This document shows, piece after piece, positions 23,590 to 30,787 of a stretch of DNA of 34,114 nt. The stretch spans positions 1 to 34,114 of the forward strand of contig JAGWMW010000009.1 in assembly GCA_028871575.1 (NCBI GenBank), in the 5' to 3' direction. Source of the stretch: Burkholderiales bacterium. Its GTDB lineage: Bacteria; Pseudomonadota; Gammaproteobacteria; Burkholderiales; Burkholderiaceae_C. The notes under the pieces are model-generated. The model ran no database searches, had not been told where the DNA came from, and was given only the letters and a program-made list of their open reading frames with translations. Position 1 is the stretch's first letter. The number at the start of each line of letters is the position of its first letter. The position numbers and the translations under genes are program-made.

Positions 23590-24189
23590 ATGATGCCAGA
23601 GATCAACGCACCGGCGCCCGCGCCCCTGCCCGACGTCACGCCCGGCCTGCCGCCGCCTGCCGCCGTGGTGGTGATGGGCGTGGCGGGCTGCGGCAAGAGC
23701 AGCCTGGCCCAGGCGCTGGGCGCGGTGCTGGGCTGGGCGGTGCTGGAAGGCGACGATTTCCACGGCGCGCAGAACAAGGCGCTGATGCAGGCCGGCATCG
23801 CCCTGACCGATGCCGACCGTGCCGGCTGGCTCGATGCCCTGGCGGTCGAGTTGAGTGGTCACCCCGGCGGCGTGCTGCTCAGCTGCTCGGCGCTCAAGCG
23901 CGCCTACCGCGAGCGGCTGCGACATGCCCGGCCCGGGCTGCGCTTTCTCTACCTCGATCTCGACGAGGCCGCCGCCCAGGCCCGCGTGCAGGCGCGCGCG
24001 CTCGGCCACTTCTTTCCGCCGACGCTGGTGCGCAGCCAGTTCGCGGCGCTGGAGCCGCCCACCGCCGAGCCCGGCGTGCTGCGGCTCGATGCCCTGCAGT
24101 CCCCCGCCGCGCTGCGCGAGGCCGCCCTGGCGTGGCTGGCGCTGGTCCCGCGCGGCCCCTCCGAACCCAACGAGGAATCGACACCATGA
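23590..24189 (+). CDS. gntK: gluconokinase
   Basis: 199 aa. After a ~25-residue Pro/Ala-rich extension comes the P-loop GVAGCGKSSLA, then the family block EGDDFHGAQNKALMQAG, with LTDADRAGWL and LLSCSALKRAYR. These are the GntK/IdnK landmarks. The enzyme phosphorylates D-gluconate to 6-phosphogluconate, feeding the Entner-Doudoroff or pentose phosphate routes. The family is usually ~170-180 aa, so the N-terminal extension is slightly long; an ATG at 23593 is an alternative start. The stop overlaps the transporter ATG (ATGA), so the two are translationally coupled. Regulation by the divergent LacI-type protein is supported by the adjacent operator copy. Confidence 0.93.
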   Translation: MMPEINAPAPAPLPDVTPGLPPPAAVVVMGVAGCGKSSLAQALGAVLGWAVLEGDDFHGAQNKALMQAGIALTDADRAGWLDALAVELSGHPGGVLLSCSALKRAYRERLRHARPGLRFLYLDLDEAAAQARVQARALGHFFPPTLVRSQFAALEPPTAEPGVLRLDALQSPAALREAALAWLALVPRGPSEPNEESTP

Positions 24190-25520
24190 GTCCCACCCCT
24201 TCCACCCCCGTAGCGCGCCTGCGCTGGCGCATCGGCGGCCTCATCGGCGCCGGCGTGCTGATCAACTACTTCGACCGCATCAGCCTGTCGGTGGCCGGGC
24301 CGCAGCTGCAGCAGGCCTTCGGCCTCACGCCGGCCGACCTGGGGCTGCTGTTCAGCGCCTTCTTCTGGAGCTATGCGCTGCTGCAGGTCCCGGCCGGGCT
24401 GGTGCTCGACCGCTTCGGCGTCACGCGGGTCGGCCGCTGGGGCGCCTTCCTCTGGGGCCTGGCCTCGACGATCACGGCCTTCGCGGGCGGCTTCGCCGGC
24501 ATCTTCGCCGCCCGCATGCTGCTGGGCATTGCCGAGGCGCCGAGCTTCCCGGCCAACGCCAAGGCCACGGGGATGTGGTTCCCGCGCGGCGAGCGGGCGA
24601 TGTCCACGGCGCTGTTCGACGCCGCGGCCAAGTTCTCCAACGTGATCGGCGTGCCGCTGGTGGCGCTGGCGGTGGTGCACCTGGGCTGGCGCTGGGGCTT
24701 CGGCATCGTGGCCGCGCTCAGCTTCGCCTACTTCATCGCGTTCTACTTCATCTACCGCGACCCCAGCCAGCACGCCGGCCTGAGCCGGGCCGAGCATGCG
24801 TACATCGTCGACAACGGCGCCACGCCCGAGGGCCAGCTGGCCGCCAGCCCGGCCGGCATGCTGGGCTACCTGCTGAAGAGCCGCAAGGTCTGGGGCCTGT
24901 CGATCGGATTCGCCGCCTACGGCTACTGCTTCTACCTGTTCCTGACCTGGCTGCCCGGCTACCTGGTGCAGACCATGCACATGAGCATCCTGCAGTCGGC
25001 CGGCTACGCCGCGATCCCCTGGCTGTGCGCCACGGTGGCCGACCTGGTGGTGGGCGGCTGGCTCATCGACCGCCTGATCGCCCGGGGGTGGGACGAGACG
25101 CGCGTGCGCAAGGGCGTGCTGCTGTGCGGCATGGCGGCCGGCCTGGCGGTGTTCGGCGCCACCACCACCACCGACCCCGTGGTCGCGATCACCTGGATCT
25201 CGATCGCGCTGTCGGGCCTGGCCGCGGCGGCGCCGGTGGGCTGGTCGCTGCCGTCGCTGATCGCGCCCAAGGGCGGCGTGGGCACGGTGGGCGGGATCAT
25301 GAACTTCTTCAACAACCTGATGGGGGCGGTGGCCCCGATCGTCACCGGCTACATCGTCGGCAGCACGCAGTCGTTCACCAATGCCTTCATCGTGGCCGGC
25401 GTGGTGCTGCTCGTGGGCATGGCCTCGTTCGTGTTCATGCTCGGCCGCATCGAGCCGCTGCCCGAGCCGCCCGACCACGGCCGGCCCGACGGCTTCGGCG
25501 GGCGGGTCCGCCCGGTCTGA
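24186..25520 (+). CDS. MFS transporter, anion:cation symporter family (gluconate or related sugar acid)
   Basis: 444 aa with about 12 hydrophobic segments. The N-terminus reads LINYFDRISLSVAGPQL, the typical first helix of ACS-family sugar-acid transporters (GudP, ExuT, KguT). The loop 2-3 motif is LDRFGVTRVGRWG. It overlaps gluconokinase by 4 bp. Gluconate uptake is therefore the likely role, but classical gluconate permeases belong to the unrelated GntP family, and ACS members also carry 2-ketogluconate or hexuronates. The protein ends with a short hydrophilic tail (EPPDHGRPDGFGGRVRPV). Confidence 0.88.
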   Translation: MSPTPSTPVARLRWRIGGLIGAGVLINYFDRISLSVAGPQLQQAFGLTPADLGLLFSAFFWSYALLQVPAGLVLDRFGVTRVGRWGAFLWGLASTITAFAGGFAGIFAARMLLGIAEAPSFPANAKATGMWFPRGERAMSTALFDAAAKFSNVIGVPLVALAVVHLGWRWGFGIVAALSFAYFIAFYFIYRDPSQHAGLSRAEHAYIVDNGATPEGQLAASPAGMLGYLLKSRKVWGLSIGFAAYGYCFYLFLTWLPGYLVQTMHMSILQSAGYAAIPWLCATVADLVVGGWLIDRLIARGWDETRVRKGVLLCGMAAGLAVFGATTTTDPVVAITWISIALSGLAAAAPVGWSLPSLIAPKGGVGTVGGIMNFFNNLMGAVAPIVTGYIVGSTQSFTNAFIVAGVVLLVGMASFVFMLGRIEPLPEPPDHGRPDGFGGRVRPV

Positions 25521-25532
25521 GGCTGCGCCCCG

Positions 25533-25556
25533 GCCGGCCGCGCTCAGGCGGCCGGC
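25533..25556. terminator. bidirectional hairpin between MFS gene and tatC
   Basis: 9-bp perfect stem GCCGGCCGC / GCGGCCGGC with a 6-nt loop that contains the tatC stop codon (TCA on the plus strand, 25544-25546). No T-run. It lies 12 bp after the MFS stop. Confidence 0.5.
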
Positions 25557-26374
25557 TTGTCGGCCGGCTTGTCGGCCGAGCCCGCGTCGGGCGCCTGCGT
25601 GTGCTTGATGAAGAAGCCGGCGGCGATGATGCCGATCTCGTAGAGCAGGCACATCGGGATCGCCAGCGACAGCTGCGAGATCACGTCGGGCGGGGTCACG
25701 ACGGCGGCGACGACGAAGGCGCCGACCACGAAGTAGCCCCGCACCTTGCGCAGCTGCGCCACCGTCACCAGGCCGATGCGGGCCAGCACCACCACCGCCA
25801 CCGGCACCTCGAAGGCGACGCCGAAGACGAGGAACAGCGTGAGCACGAAGCTGAAATATTCCTCGATGTCCGGCGCGGCGGTGATGGTGACGGGCGCGAA
25901 GGCCTGGATGAAGCGCGACATCGCCGGGATCACCAGGAAGTAGCAGAAGCCCACGCCCACCACGAAGAGCACGGTGCTGGACACCACCAGCGGCAGCACC
26001 AGCCGCTTCTCGTGCGAGTAAAGCCCCGGCGCGACGAAGGCCCAGACCTGGTACAGCACCACCGGCAGCGCCAGCATCAGCGCGGCCATCAGCGTGATCT
26101 TCAGCGGCACCAGCACCGGCGAGATCACGTTGGTGGCGATCAGGTGCGCGCCGGCCGGCAGGTGGTGCACCAGCGGCGCGGCCAGCAGGTCGTACAGGCC
26201 CGAGGGGCCGGGGTAGATGCACAGCGCGACGAAGGCGATGCCGATCGCGATCGCCGAGCGGATGAGCCGGTCGCGCAGCTCGATCAGGTGCGAGACGAAG
26301 GGCGCCTCGGTGCCGTCGAGCTCGTCGCTGGCGTTCTTGGCCCCCGGCTTGGCGTCCTGCCCGGCGTCGCTCAT
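25544..26374 (-). CDS. tatC: Sec-independent protein translocase TatC
   Basis: 276 aa, six hydrophobic segments. N-terminal family signature is seen in [15 protein letters not shown], then [17 protein letters not shown] and the [17 protein letters not shown] region, with [16 protein letters not shown] before the last helix. TatC is the twin-arginine signal receptor of the inner-membrane Tat translocase, working with TatA and TatB. The start ATG overlaps the tatB stop (ATGA). The C-terminal tail carries a short tandem duplication ([10 protein letters not shown]), encoded by a ~12-bp repeat. The N-terminus has a ~25-residue hydrophilic leader, longer than in E. coli. Confidence 0.97.
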   Translation of the reverse strand: MSDAGQDAKPGAKNASDELDGTEAPFVSHLIELRDRLIRSAIAIGIAFVALCIYPGPSGLYDLLAAPLVHHLPAGAHLIATNVISPVLVPLKITLMAALMLALPVVLYQVWAFVAPGLYSHEKRLVLPLVVSSTVLFVVGVGFCYFLVIPAMSRFIQAFAPVTITAAPDIEEYFSFVLTLFLVFGVAFEVPVAVVVLARIGLVTVAQLRKVRGYFVVGAFVVAAVVTPPDVISQLSLAIPMCLLYEIGIIAAGFFIKHTQAPDAGSADKPADKPAA

Positions 26375-26889
26375 GGCCGCGGCGACTTCAGCCCCGGCGG
26401 CCTGAAGCGCGCCACCCGCGCCGCCCCCGACTGGGCATGCGTGCGAACGCCCTCGCGCCGCTTGTACCACTGCGGCATGGCGCCGCGCTTGAGCCGCCAG
26501 TTCTTCTTCGGGTGCCGGTAGCTGGGCGCGGGCGGCTCGTAGGCGCTGCCGCCGCCGCCCTCGCTGCCGCTGCCGCCGCCGCCGCCGCCGGCCAGGGCTT
26601 CCTGGGCGCCGCGCCATTCATCGGCGATCACGCTGCCGGCCTGCGCCACGCCGCTGCGCACGGTCTGCTCGACGTTGCGCGCGGCGTCCTCGAACTCGGT
26701 CTTCATCTTCTTGAGCTCATCGAGCTCGATCGACCGGTTCACCTCGGCCTTGACCTCGGCCACGTAGCGCTGCGCCTTGCCGAACAGGTGGCCCATGGTG
26801 CGCGCCACCTTGGGCAGCTTCTCGGGCCCGATCACGATCAGCGCGACCGCGCCGATGAGCGCGATCTTGTCGAAGCCGAAGTCGAGCAC
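26371..26889 (-). CDS. tatB: Sec-independent protein translocase TatB
   Basis: 172 aa. An N-terminal membrane helix with the Glu/Gly/Pro-Glu pattern of TatB ([20 protein letters not shown]) is followed by an amphipathic helix and a coiled region (residues ~20-85), then a linker of almost only Gly and Ser (about 99-115) and a basic tail with [17 protein letters not shown]. TatB bridges TatC to the substrate and TatA. The start lies 6 bp after the tatA stop and the stop overlaps tatC, so the three are one operon. The poly-Gly linker is encoded by a GCC repeat. Confidence 0.95.
   Translation of the reverse strand: MLDFGFDKIALIGAVALIVIGPEKLPKVARTMGHLFGKAQRYVAEVKAEVNRSIELDELKKMKTEFEDAARNVEQTVRSGVAQAGSVIADEWRGAQEALAGGGGGGSGSEGGGGSAYEPPAPSYRHPKKNWRLKRGAMPQWYKRREGVRTHAQSGAARVARFRPPGLKSPRP
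26548..26592. repeat. GCC trinucleotide tract inside tatB
   Basis: Two runs of GCC/CCG (about 4 and 6 units) separated by a short TCGCTGCCGCTG-like spacer. It encodes the Gly/Ser linker of TatB on the minus strand. In-frame length change by slippage would alter only the linker. Confidence 0.6.
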
Positions 26890-26895
26890 CGCGCG

Positions 26896-27135
26896 TCAGG
26901 ACTTGGTCTTGGCTTCGACGTCGACGGTGTTGCTGTCGGCCGTGCGCTGCGCCGTCACCTGCTGCACCGGCGCGGCGGGGGCGTCGGCGTCGCTGCTGGC
27001 GCCCTTGACGCCGTCCTTGAAGCCCTTGACGGCTTCGCCGAGGTCGGTGCCGATGTTCTTCAGCTTCTTGGTGCCGAAGATCAGCACCACGACGAGCAGA
27101 ACGATCATCCAGTGCCAAATGCTCAAACCACCCAT
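26896..27135 (-). CDS. tatA: Sec-independent protein translocase TatA
   Basis: 79 aa. Single N-terminal membrane helix ([16 protein letters not shown]), the [10 protein letters not shown] hinge, an amphipathic helix ([16 protein letters not shown]) and an acidic/polar tail. TatA oligomerises to form the protein-conducting element of the Tat system. First gene of tatABC; 58 bp separate it from the HIT gene upstream, enough for a promoter but none is clear. The ORF ends 6 bp before tatB. Confidence 0.96.
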   Translation of the reverse strand: MGGLSIWHWMIVLLVVVLIFGTKKLKNIGTDLGEAVKGFKDGVKGASSDADAPAAPVQQVTAQRTADSNTVDVEAKTKS

Positions 27136-27193
27136 GATGAATCTCCTACGGGGAACCGCACATTCTAGGGGAGGGCGGGGACCCCTCGGGCCT

Positions 27194-27541
27194 TCAGCCG
27201 CGGGCCCAGGGGCGGGGGCCGCCCATCACGTGCAGGTGCAGGTGATAGACCTCCTGGCCGCCGTCGCGCCCGCTGTTGATCAGGGTTCGGAACCCGTTGA
27301 CGACGCCGAGTTCCCGCATCAGCCGCGGTGCCAGGCCCAGCATGCGCCCGAGCAGCGCTTCATGCCCGGGGCCCACGTCGGCCAGCGTGGCGATGTGGGT
27401 CTTCGGGATCACCAGCACATGCACCGGCGCCCAGGGGGCGATGTCGTGGAAGGCGAGCAGCTCGTCGTCCTCGTACGCCTTGCGCGCCGGGATCTGCCCG
27501 GCCACGATCTTGCAGAAGATGCAGTTCGGATCGGTGTCCAC
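27194..27541 (-). CDS. HIT family (histidine triad) nucleotide hydrolase
   Basis: 115 aa with a GTG start at 27541. The N-terminus reads [16 protein letters not shown] (the two Cys of the HinT zinc-type start), followed by [11 protein letters not shown] and the histidine triad HLHLHVMGG near the C-terminus. HinT-like enzymes cleave the P-N bond of adenosine 5'-phosphoramidates. An in-frame ATG at 27607 would overlap the upstream membrane protein by 50 bp, so the GTG with a GAGG 7 nt upstream is preferred. It sits 16 bp after that gene, in the conserved run of hisE, membrane protein, HIT, tatABC known from Burkholderiales. Confidence 0.92.
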   Translation of the reverse strand: MDTDPNCIFCKIVAGQIPARKAYEDDELLAFHDIAPWAPVHVLVIPKTHIATLADVGPGHEALLGRMLGLAPRLMRELGVVNGFRTLINSGRDGGQEVYHLHLHVMGGPRPWARG

Positions 27542-27557
27542 GGCTGGCCTCGGCCGC

Positions 27558-27920
27558 TCAGGCCGGCACCGGCATCGGCCGCCGCTCGCTGAACGCCAGC
27601 CAGCCACGGATGAAGCGGTAGAGGTACCACAGGCTGATCAGGAACCAGGCCGCCACGCCGGGGAACCAGAAGGCCAGCCACAGCGGCCAGCTCAGCACCA
27701 GCCACAGCAGCGTGAACCAGAAGCTGCGCGCCTGCCAGCGGAAGTGGCTGCGGTAGAAGTCGTCGGGCAGGTCGGGCCGCTTGACGTAGTTGATGATCAT
27801 CGCGATCACCGAGAAGATGCCGCCCGAGAACCAGGACAGCGTGTGCAGCCCGTACAGCACGTGGGTCAGCAGCCGCAGGTCGGACTGCGAGGGGCTGGCC
27901 GGCATCACGACGTCGTTCAT
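27558..27920 (-). CDS. small membrane protein, DUF4870-like
   Basis: 120 aa with hydrophobic segments around residues 20-45 and two close ones around 67-105 ([39 protein letters not shown]). The pattern [12 protein letters not shown] with a following [20 protein letters not shown] fits the DUF4870-type family. Its function is unknown. It overlaps hisE by 4 bp (ATGA), so expression is coupled to histidine biosynthesis, although no link to that pathway is known. Confidence 0.8.
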   Translation of the reverse strand: MNDVVMPASPSQSDLRLLTHVLYGLHTLSWFSGGIFSVIAMIINYVKRPDLPDDFYRSHFRWQARSFWFTLLWLVLSWPLWLAFWFPGVAAWFLISLWYLYRFIRGWLAFSERRPMPVPA

Positions 27921-28273
27921 CCGCGTTCTCCTTCCCGTTGCTGGGCCTTGCGCAAGGCGAATTCTTCCAGTCCCGAAAGGCCCTCGCGGCGCCGCAGCTC
28001 GGCCAGCACCTGGGCCGGCGACAGGCCGAACTGGGCCAGCGCCACCAGGCAATGAAACCACAGGTCGGCCATTTCGGCCACGATGCGCTCGGGCTCGCCG
28101 TCCTTGGCCGCCATCACGACCTCGGTGGCTTCCTCGCCCACCTTCTTCAAGATGGCGTCGGTGCCCTTCGAAAACAAGCGCGCGACGTAGCTGACGGCCG
28201 GGTCGCCGCCGGCGGCGGGCTTGCGCGACTCGATCACCGCCGCCAGCCGCGCCAGGGCGTCGTCGCCGGTCAT
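27917..28273 (-). CDS. hisE: phosphoribosyl-ATP pyrophosphatase HisE
   Basis: 118 aa. The all-alpha MazG-like fold is recognised from [31 protein letters not shown] and [16 protein letters not shown], including the EExxE and EMxD metal-binding elements. HisE removes pyrophosphate from phosphoribosyl-ATP in histidine synthesis, before HisI. It is a separate gene here, not fused to hisI as in enterobacteria. It starts 58 bp after hisI and overlaps the next gene. Confidence 0.95.
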   Translation of the reverse strand: MTGDDALARLAAVIESRKPAAGGDPAVSYVARLFSKGTDAILKKVGEEATEVVMAAKDGEPERIVAEMADLWFHCLVALAQFGLSPAQVLAELRRREGLSGLEEFALRKAQQREGERG

Positions 28274-28331
28274 CGGGCCACCTCCGGGCTGCGCACTGCG
28301 GCATGAGCCCCTGCGGGCGGTCGGCCGGGGC

Positions 28332-28721
28332 TCATCGGTAGATCGCCGCCGGGTCTTCGAGCACTGGCTCGACGGCCTGCCAGGCGCCGCCTTCGCGGCG
28401 CTGGTGGAAGCAGCTGTGGCGCCCGGTGTGGCAGGCAATCGACGGGTCGTGGCCGTGCTGCGTGACGGTCAGCAGCAAGGCGTCGCCGTCGCAGTCCAGC
28501 CGGATGTCGTGAACGGTCTGGGTGTGGCCCGACTGCTCGCCCTTGCGCCACAGGCGCCCGCGCGAGCGGCTCCAGTACACGGCCTGGCCCTGCGCGGCGG
28601 TGGCGGCCAGGGCCTCGCGATTCATCCAGGCGAGCATCAGCACGTCGCCGCTGCCGGCCTCCTGCGCGATCACGGGCACCAGGCCGTCGCGGTCCCATTT
28701 GACGCTGTCGAGCCAGTCCAT
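28332..28721 (-). CDS. hisI: phosphoribosyl-AMP cyclohydrolase HisI
   Basis: 129 aa. Family landmarks: [31 protein letters not shown], then metal-binding DCDGDALLL and the zinc ligands in CHTGRHSCF. The enzyme opens the adenine ring of phosphoribosyl-AMP in histidine synthesis. Length is typical of the single-domain form. It starts 9 bp after the Nudix gene stop. Upstream genes are a Nudix hydrolase and a DUF815 ATPase rather than hisF, so this piece of the his pathway is detached from the rest. Confidence 0.96.
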   Translation of the reverse strand: MDWLDSVKWDRDGLVPVIAQEAGSGDVLMLAWMNREALAATAAQGQAVYWSRSRGRLWRKGEQSGHTQTVHDIRLDCDGDALLLTVTQHGHDPSIACHTGRHSCFHQRREGGAWQAVEPVLEDPAAIYR

Positions 28722-28730
28722 GGCCGCAGT

Positions 28731-29168
28731 CTAGTGGGTCGGCCCGGCAAAGCCCCGCTCGGCCGCGAACCAGGCCAGCACCGGCACCGTGCCCGGCAGC
28801 AACGGCGCCACCCGCACCGGCAGCGTCTGCCAGGCCATCTGCTGGCCCTCGCGCATCTCGATCGCGCCCTGCCAGGCGTGCACCTTGCAAAAGTGCAGCC
28901 GCACCCGGGCGTGCGGGTAGTCCATCAGCTCGACCTTCCAGGGCCGGGCGTCGCCGATGGTGACGCCCAGCTCCTCGTGCAGCTCGCGTCGCAGCGCCTG
29001 CAGCACGGTCTCGCCCGGCTCGAGCTTGCCGCCCGGAAACTCCCAGTGGCCGGCGTAGACCTTGCCCGCGGGGCGGGAGGTGAGCAGGAAGCGCTGCTCG
29101 GCGTCGATCAGCACGCCCACCGCCACATCGACCGGACGGCGCGCCGCGCCGGGCTCAGCCCCCGGCAT
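28731..29168 (-). CDS. Nudix hydrolase, MutT-like (8-oxo-dGTP diphosphatase type)
   Basis: 145 aa with a complete Nudix box, G-x5-E-x7-R-E-x2-E-E-x-G, in GKLEPGETVLQALRRELHEELG. The N-terminal part (VDVAVGVLIDAEQRFLLTSRP) and the EFPGG before the box are typical of MutT-type sanitising pyrophosphohydrolases. Substrate 8-oxo-dGTP is inferred. The gene overlaps the DUF815 ATPase by 14 bp, an arrangement found in other betaproteobacteria, and is followed after 9 bp by hisI. Confidence 0.9.
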   Translation of the reverse strand: MPGAEPGAARRPVDVAVGVLIDAEQRFLLTSRPAGKVYAGHWEFPGGKLEPGETVLQALRRELHEELGVTIGDARPWKVELMDYPHARVRLHFCKVHAWQGAIEMREGQQMAWQTLPVRVAPLLPGTVPVLAWFAAERGFAGPTH

Positions 29169-30039
29169 GGCGCCCGGCCCAGTCGCGCGCGAACTGCTGG
29201 GCCACGCGGCCCGAGCGCGAGCCGCGCTCCAGCGCCCAGACCAGCGCGGCCTGGCGCGCGGCGGTGATCGACGGCTCGCCGGCGCCGAAGGCGCGCAGCC
29301 ACTGCGCGACGATGGCCAGGTACTCGTCCTGCGTGAAGGGGTAGAAGCTGATCCACAGGCCGAAGCGCTCGGACAGCGAGATCTTCTCCTCCACCGCCTC
29401 GCCCGGGTGCACTTCGCCGTCGTCGGTGTGGCGGTAGGCCAGGTTCTCCTTCATGGTCTCGGGCAGCAGGTGGCGGCGGTTGCTGGTGGCGTAGATCAGC
29501 AGGTTGTCGCCGGCCTGCGCCACGCTGCCGTCGAGCGCGCTCTTCAGCGCCTTGTAGCCGGGCTCGCCCTCGTCGAAGCTGAGGTCGTCGCAGAAGACGA
29601 TGAAGCGCTCGGGTCGCGGCGCCACCAGCTCGATCAGGTCGGGCAGGTCGACCAGGTCGGCCTTGTCGACCTCGATCAGGCGCAGCCCCTGCGGCGCGAA
29701 CTCGTTCAGCACCGCCTTCACCAGGCTGCTCTTGCCGGTGCCGCGCGCGCCCGTCAGCAGCACGTTGTTGGCGCCCCGGCCGGCGACGAACTGCGCCGTG
29801 TTCCGCCGCAGCCGCTCCTTCTGCGGCTCGACCTCCTTCAGCTCGTCCAGGCGCACGGTGGCGACATGGCGCACCGGCTCGAGCACGCCGGCCCACTGGC
29901 CCAGGTTCGCGCGCCGGCGGTAGCGGAAGGCGGTGGATGCGGCCCAGTCGGGCGCGGTCGGCGCATGCGGCAGCAGCTGCTCCAGCCGCGCGAGCAGGGC
30001 CTCGGCGCGATGCAGCAGGGCTTCGAAGGCGGCGTTCAT
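29155..30039 (-). CDS. DUF815 family AAA-type ATPase
   Basis: 294 aa. Walker A is GARGTGKSSLVKAVL, Walker B FIVFCDDLSFDEG, and a sensor region IYATSNRRHLLPE follows. DUF815 proteins are P-loop ATPases of unknown role. The N-terminal ~80 residues are helical and the C-terminal part contains EDV-free helical sequence (FYPFTQDEYLAIVAQWL). It overlaps the Nudix gene by 14 bp and starts 10 bp after pdeM, so it is one of a chain of coupled genes. No partner function can be read from the sequence. Confidence 0.93.
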   Translation of the reverse strand: MNAAFEALLHRAEALLARLEQLLPHAPTAPDWAASTAFRYRRRANLGQWAGVLEPVRHVATVRLDELKEVEPQKERLRRNTAQFVAGRGANNVLLTGARGTGKSSLVKAVLNEFAPQGLRLIEVDKADLVDLPDLIELVAPRPERFIVFCDDLSFDEGEPGYKALKSALDGSVAQAGDNLLIYATSNRRHLLPETMKENLAYRHTDDGEVHPGEAVEEKISLSERFGLWISFYPFTQDEYLAIVAQWLRAFGAGEPSITAARQAALVWALERGSRSGRVAQQFARDWAGRHAGG

Positions 30040-30049
30040 GGCAACGAGT

Positions 30050-30697
30050 TTAGAGGGCGCGCACCGCATCGCCGGCGATGGCGTAGACGCGGTCGCCGGG
30101 GCCGCGCGGCAGCACCTGCATGCCGGTGAAGGCGCCGAAGGCCGGCAGCACGCCCACCGCCGGCCCGAAGTGGAAGCAGGGCAGGCGCAGCCGGTCCGGC
30201 CCGCGGCGGCCCACCACCGCGGCCGGGTGCAGGTGGCCGGCCAGCACGTAGGCGCCCGGCCGCGGCTCGGGGTCGTGCGCCAGCGCCAGGCCGTCCAGCC
30301 GCAGGGCGCCGTCCACGCAGCGCACGCCCCAGGACGGCGGCGGGTCGCCGGCGTGGCGGTCGTGGTTGCCGCGCACCAGGGTCAGCTCCAGCGCCGCATG
30401 CGCGTCGCGCCAGCGGGCCACGGCGTCCAGCGTGGCCGCGGCGCGGCCGCGCGCCGAGTGCAGCAGGTCGCCCAGGAAGACGATGCCGCGTGCGCCGGTG
30501 GCGGCCAGCGCGGCGTCGAGCCGCGCCAGCGTGGCCTCGGTGGTGCCGGCCGGCACCGGCACCCCCAGGCGCCTGAACGACGCCGCCTTGCCCAGGTGGG
30601 CGTCGGCCACCAGCAGCCAGCCGGCCCCGGGCAGGTAGGCGGCGCGCTCGGGCAGCAGGCGCAGCCGCGCACCGCCGACCTCGATCTCGGCCGTCAC
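30050..30697 (-). CDS. pdeM: ligase-associated-type metallophosphoesterase PdeM
   Basis: 215 aa with a GTG start. The calcineurin-like metal motifs appear in order: VADAHLGK (DxH), FLGDLLH (GDxxH), VRGNHDR (GNHD) and GHLHP. The pattern AAYLPGAGWLLVADAHLGKA is that of PdeM, a DNA endonuclease/phosphoesterase that in other genomes accompanies the ligase-associated DEXH helicase. Neither helicase nor ligase gene is in the window: the upstream neighbour is a peptide transporter. No in-frame ATG was found upstream of the GTG. It reads into the DUF815 ATPase 10 bp downstream. Confidence 0.88.
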   Translation of the reverse strand: MTAEIEVGGARLRLLPERAAYLPGAGWLLVADAHLGKAASFRRLGVPVPAGTTEATLARLDAALAATGARGIVFLGDLLHSARGRAAATLDAVARWRDAHAALELTLVRGNHDRHAGDPPPSWGVRCVDGALRLDGLALAHDPEPRPGAYVLAGHLHPAAVVGRRGPDRLRLPCFHFGPAVGVLPAFGAFTGMQVLPRGPGDRVYAIAGDAVRAL

Positions 30698-30787
30698 CGG
30701 GCCGTGCGCGGCCGGGGCCTGCGGCTCACTGGACGACGCTTCGCGCTGCGCGCTCCGGGATGAGCGCTTGGGAGCGGCCTGGCGCGC

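Noticed and set aside
23949-26222. 757-codon minus-strand open frame spanning the MFS transporter and tatC
   Set aside because: No conserved motif, and it would overlap two clear genes; the His/Gln/Arg-rich composition is typical of antisense frames here.
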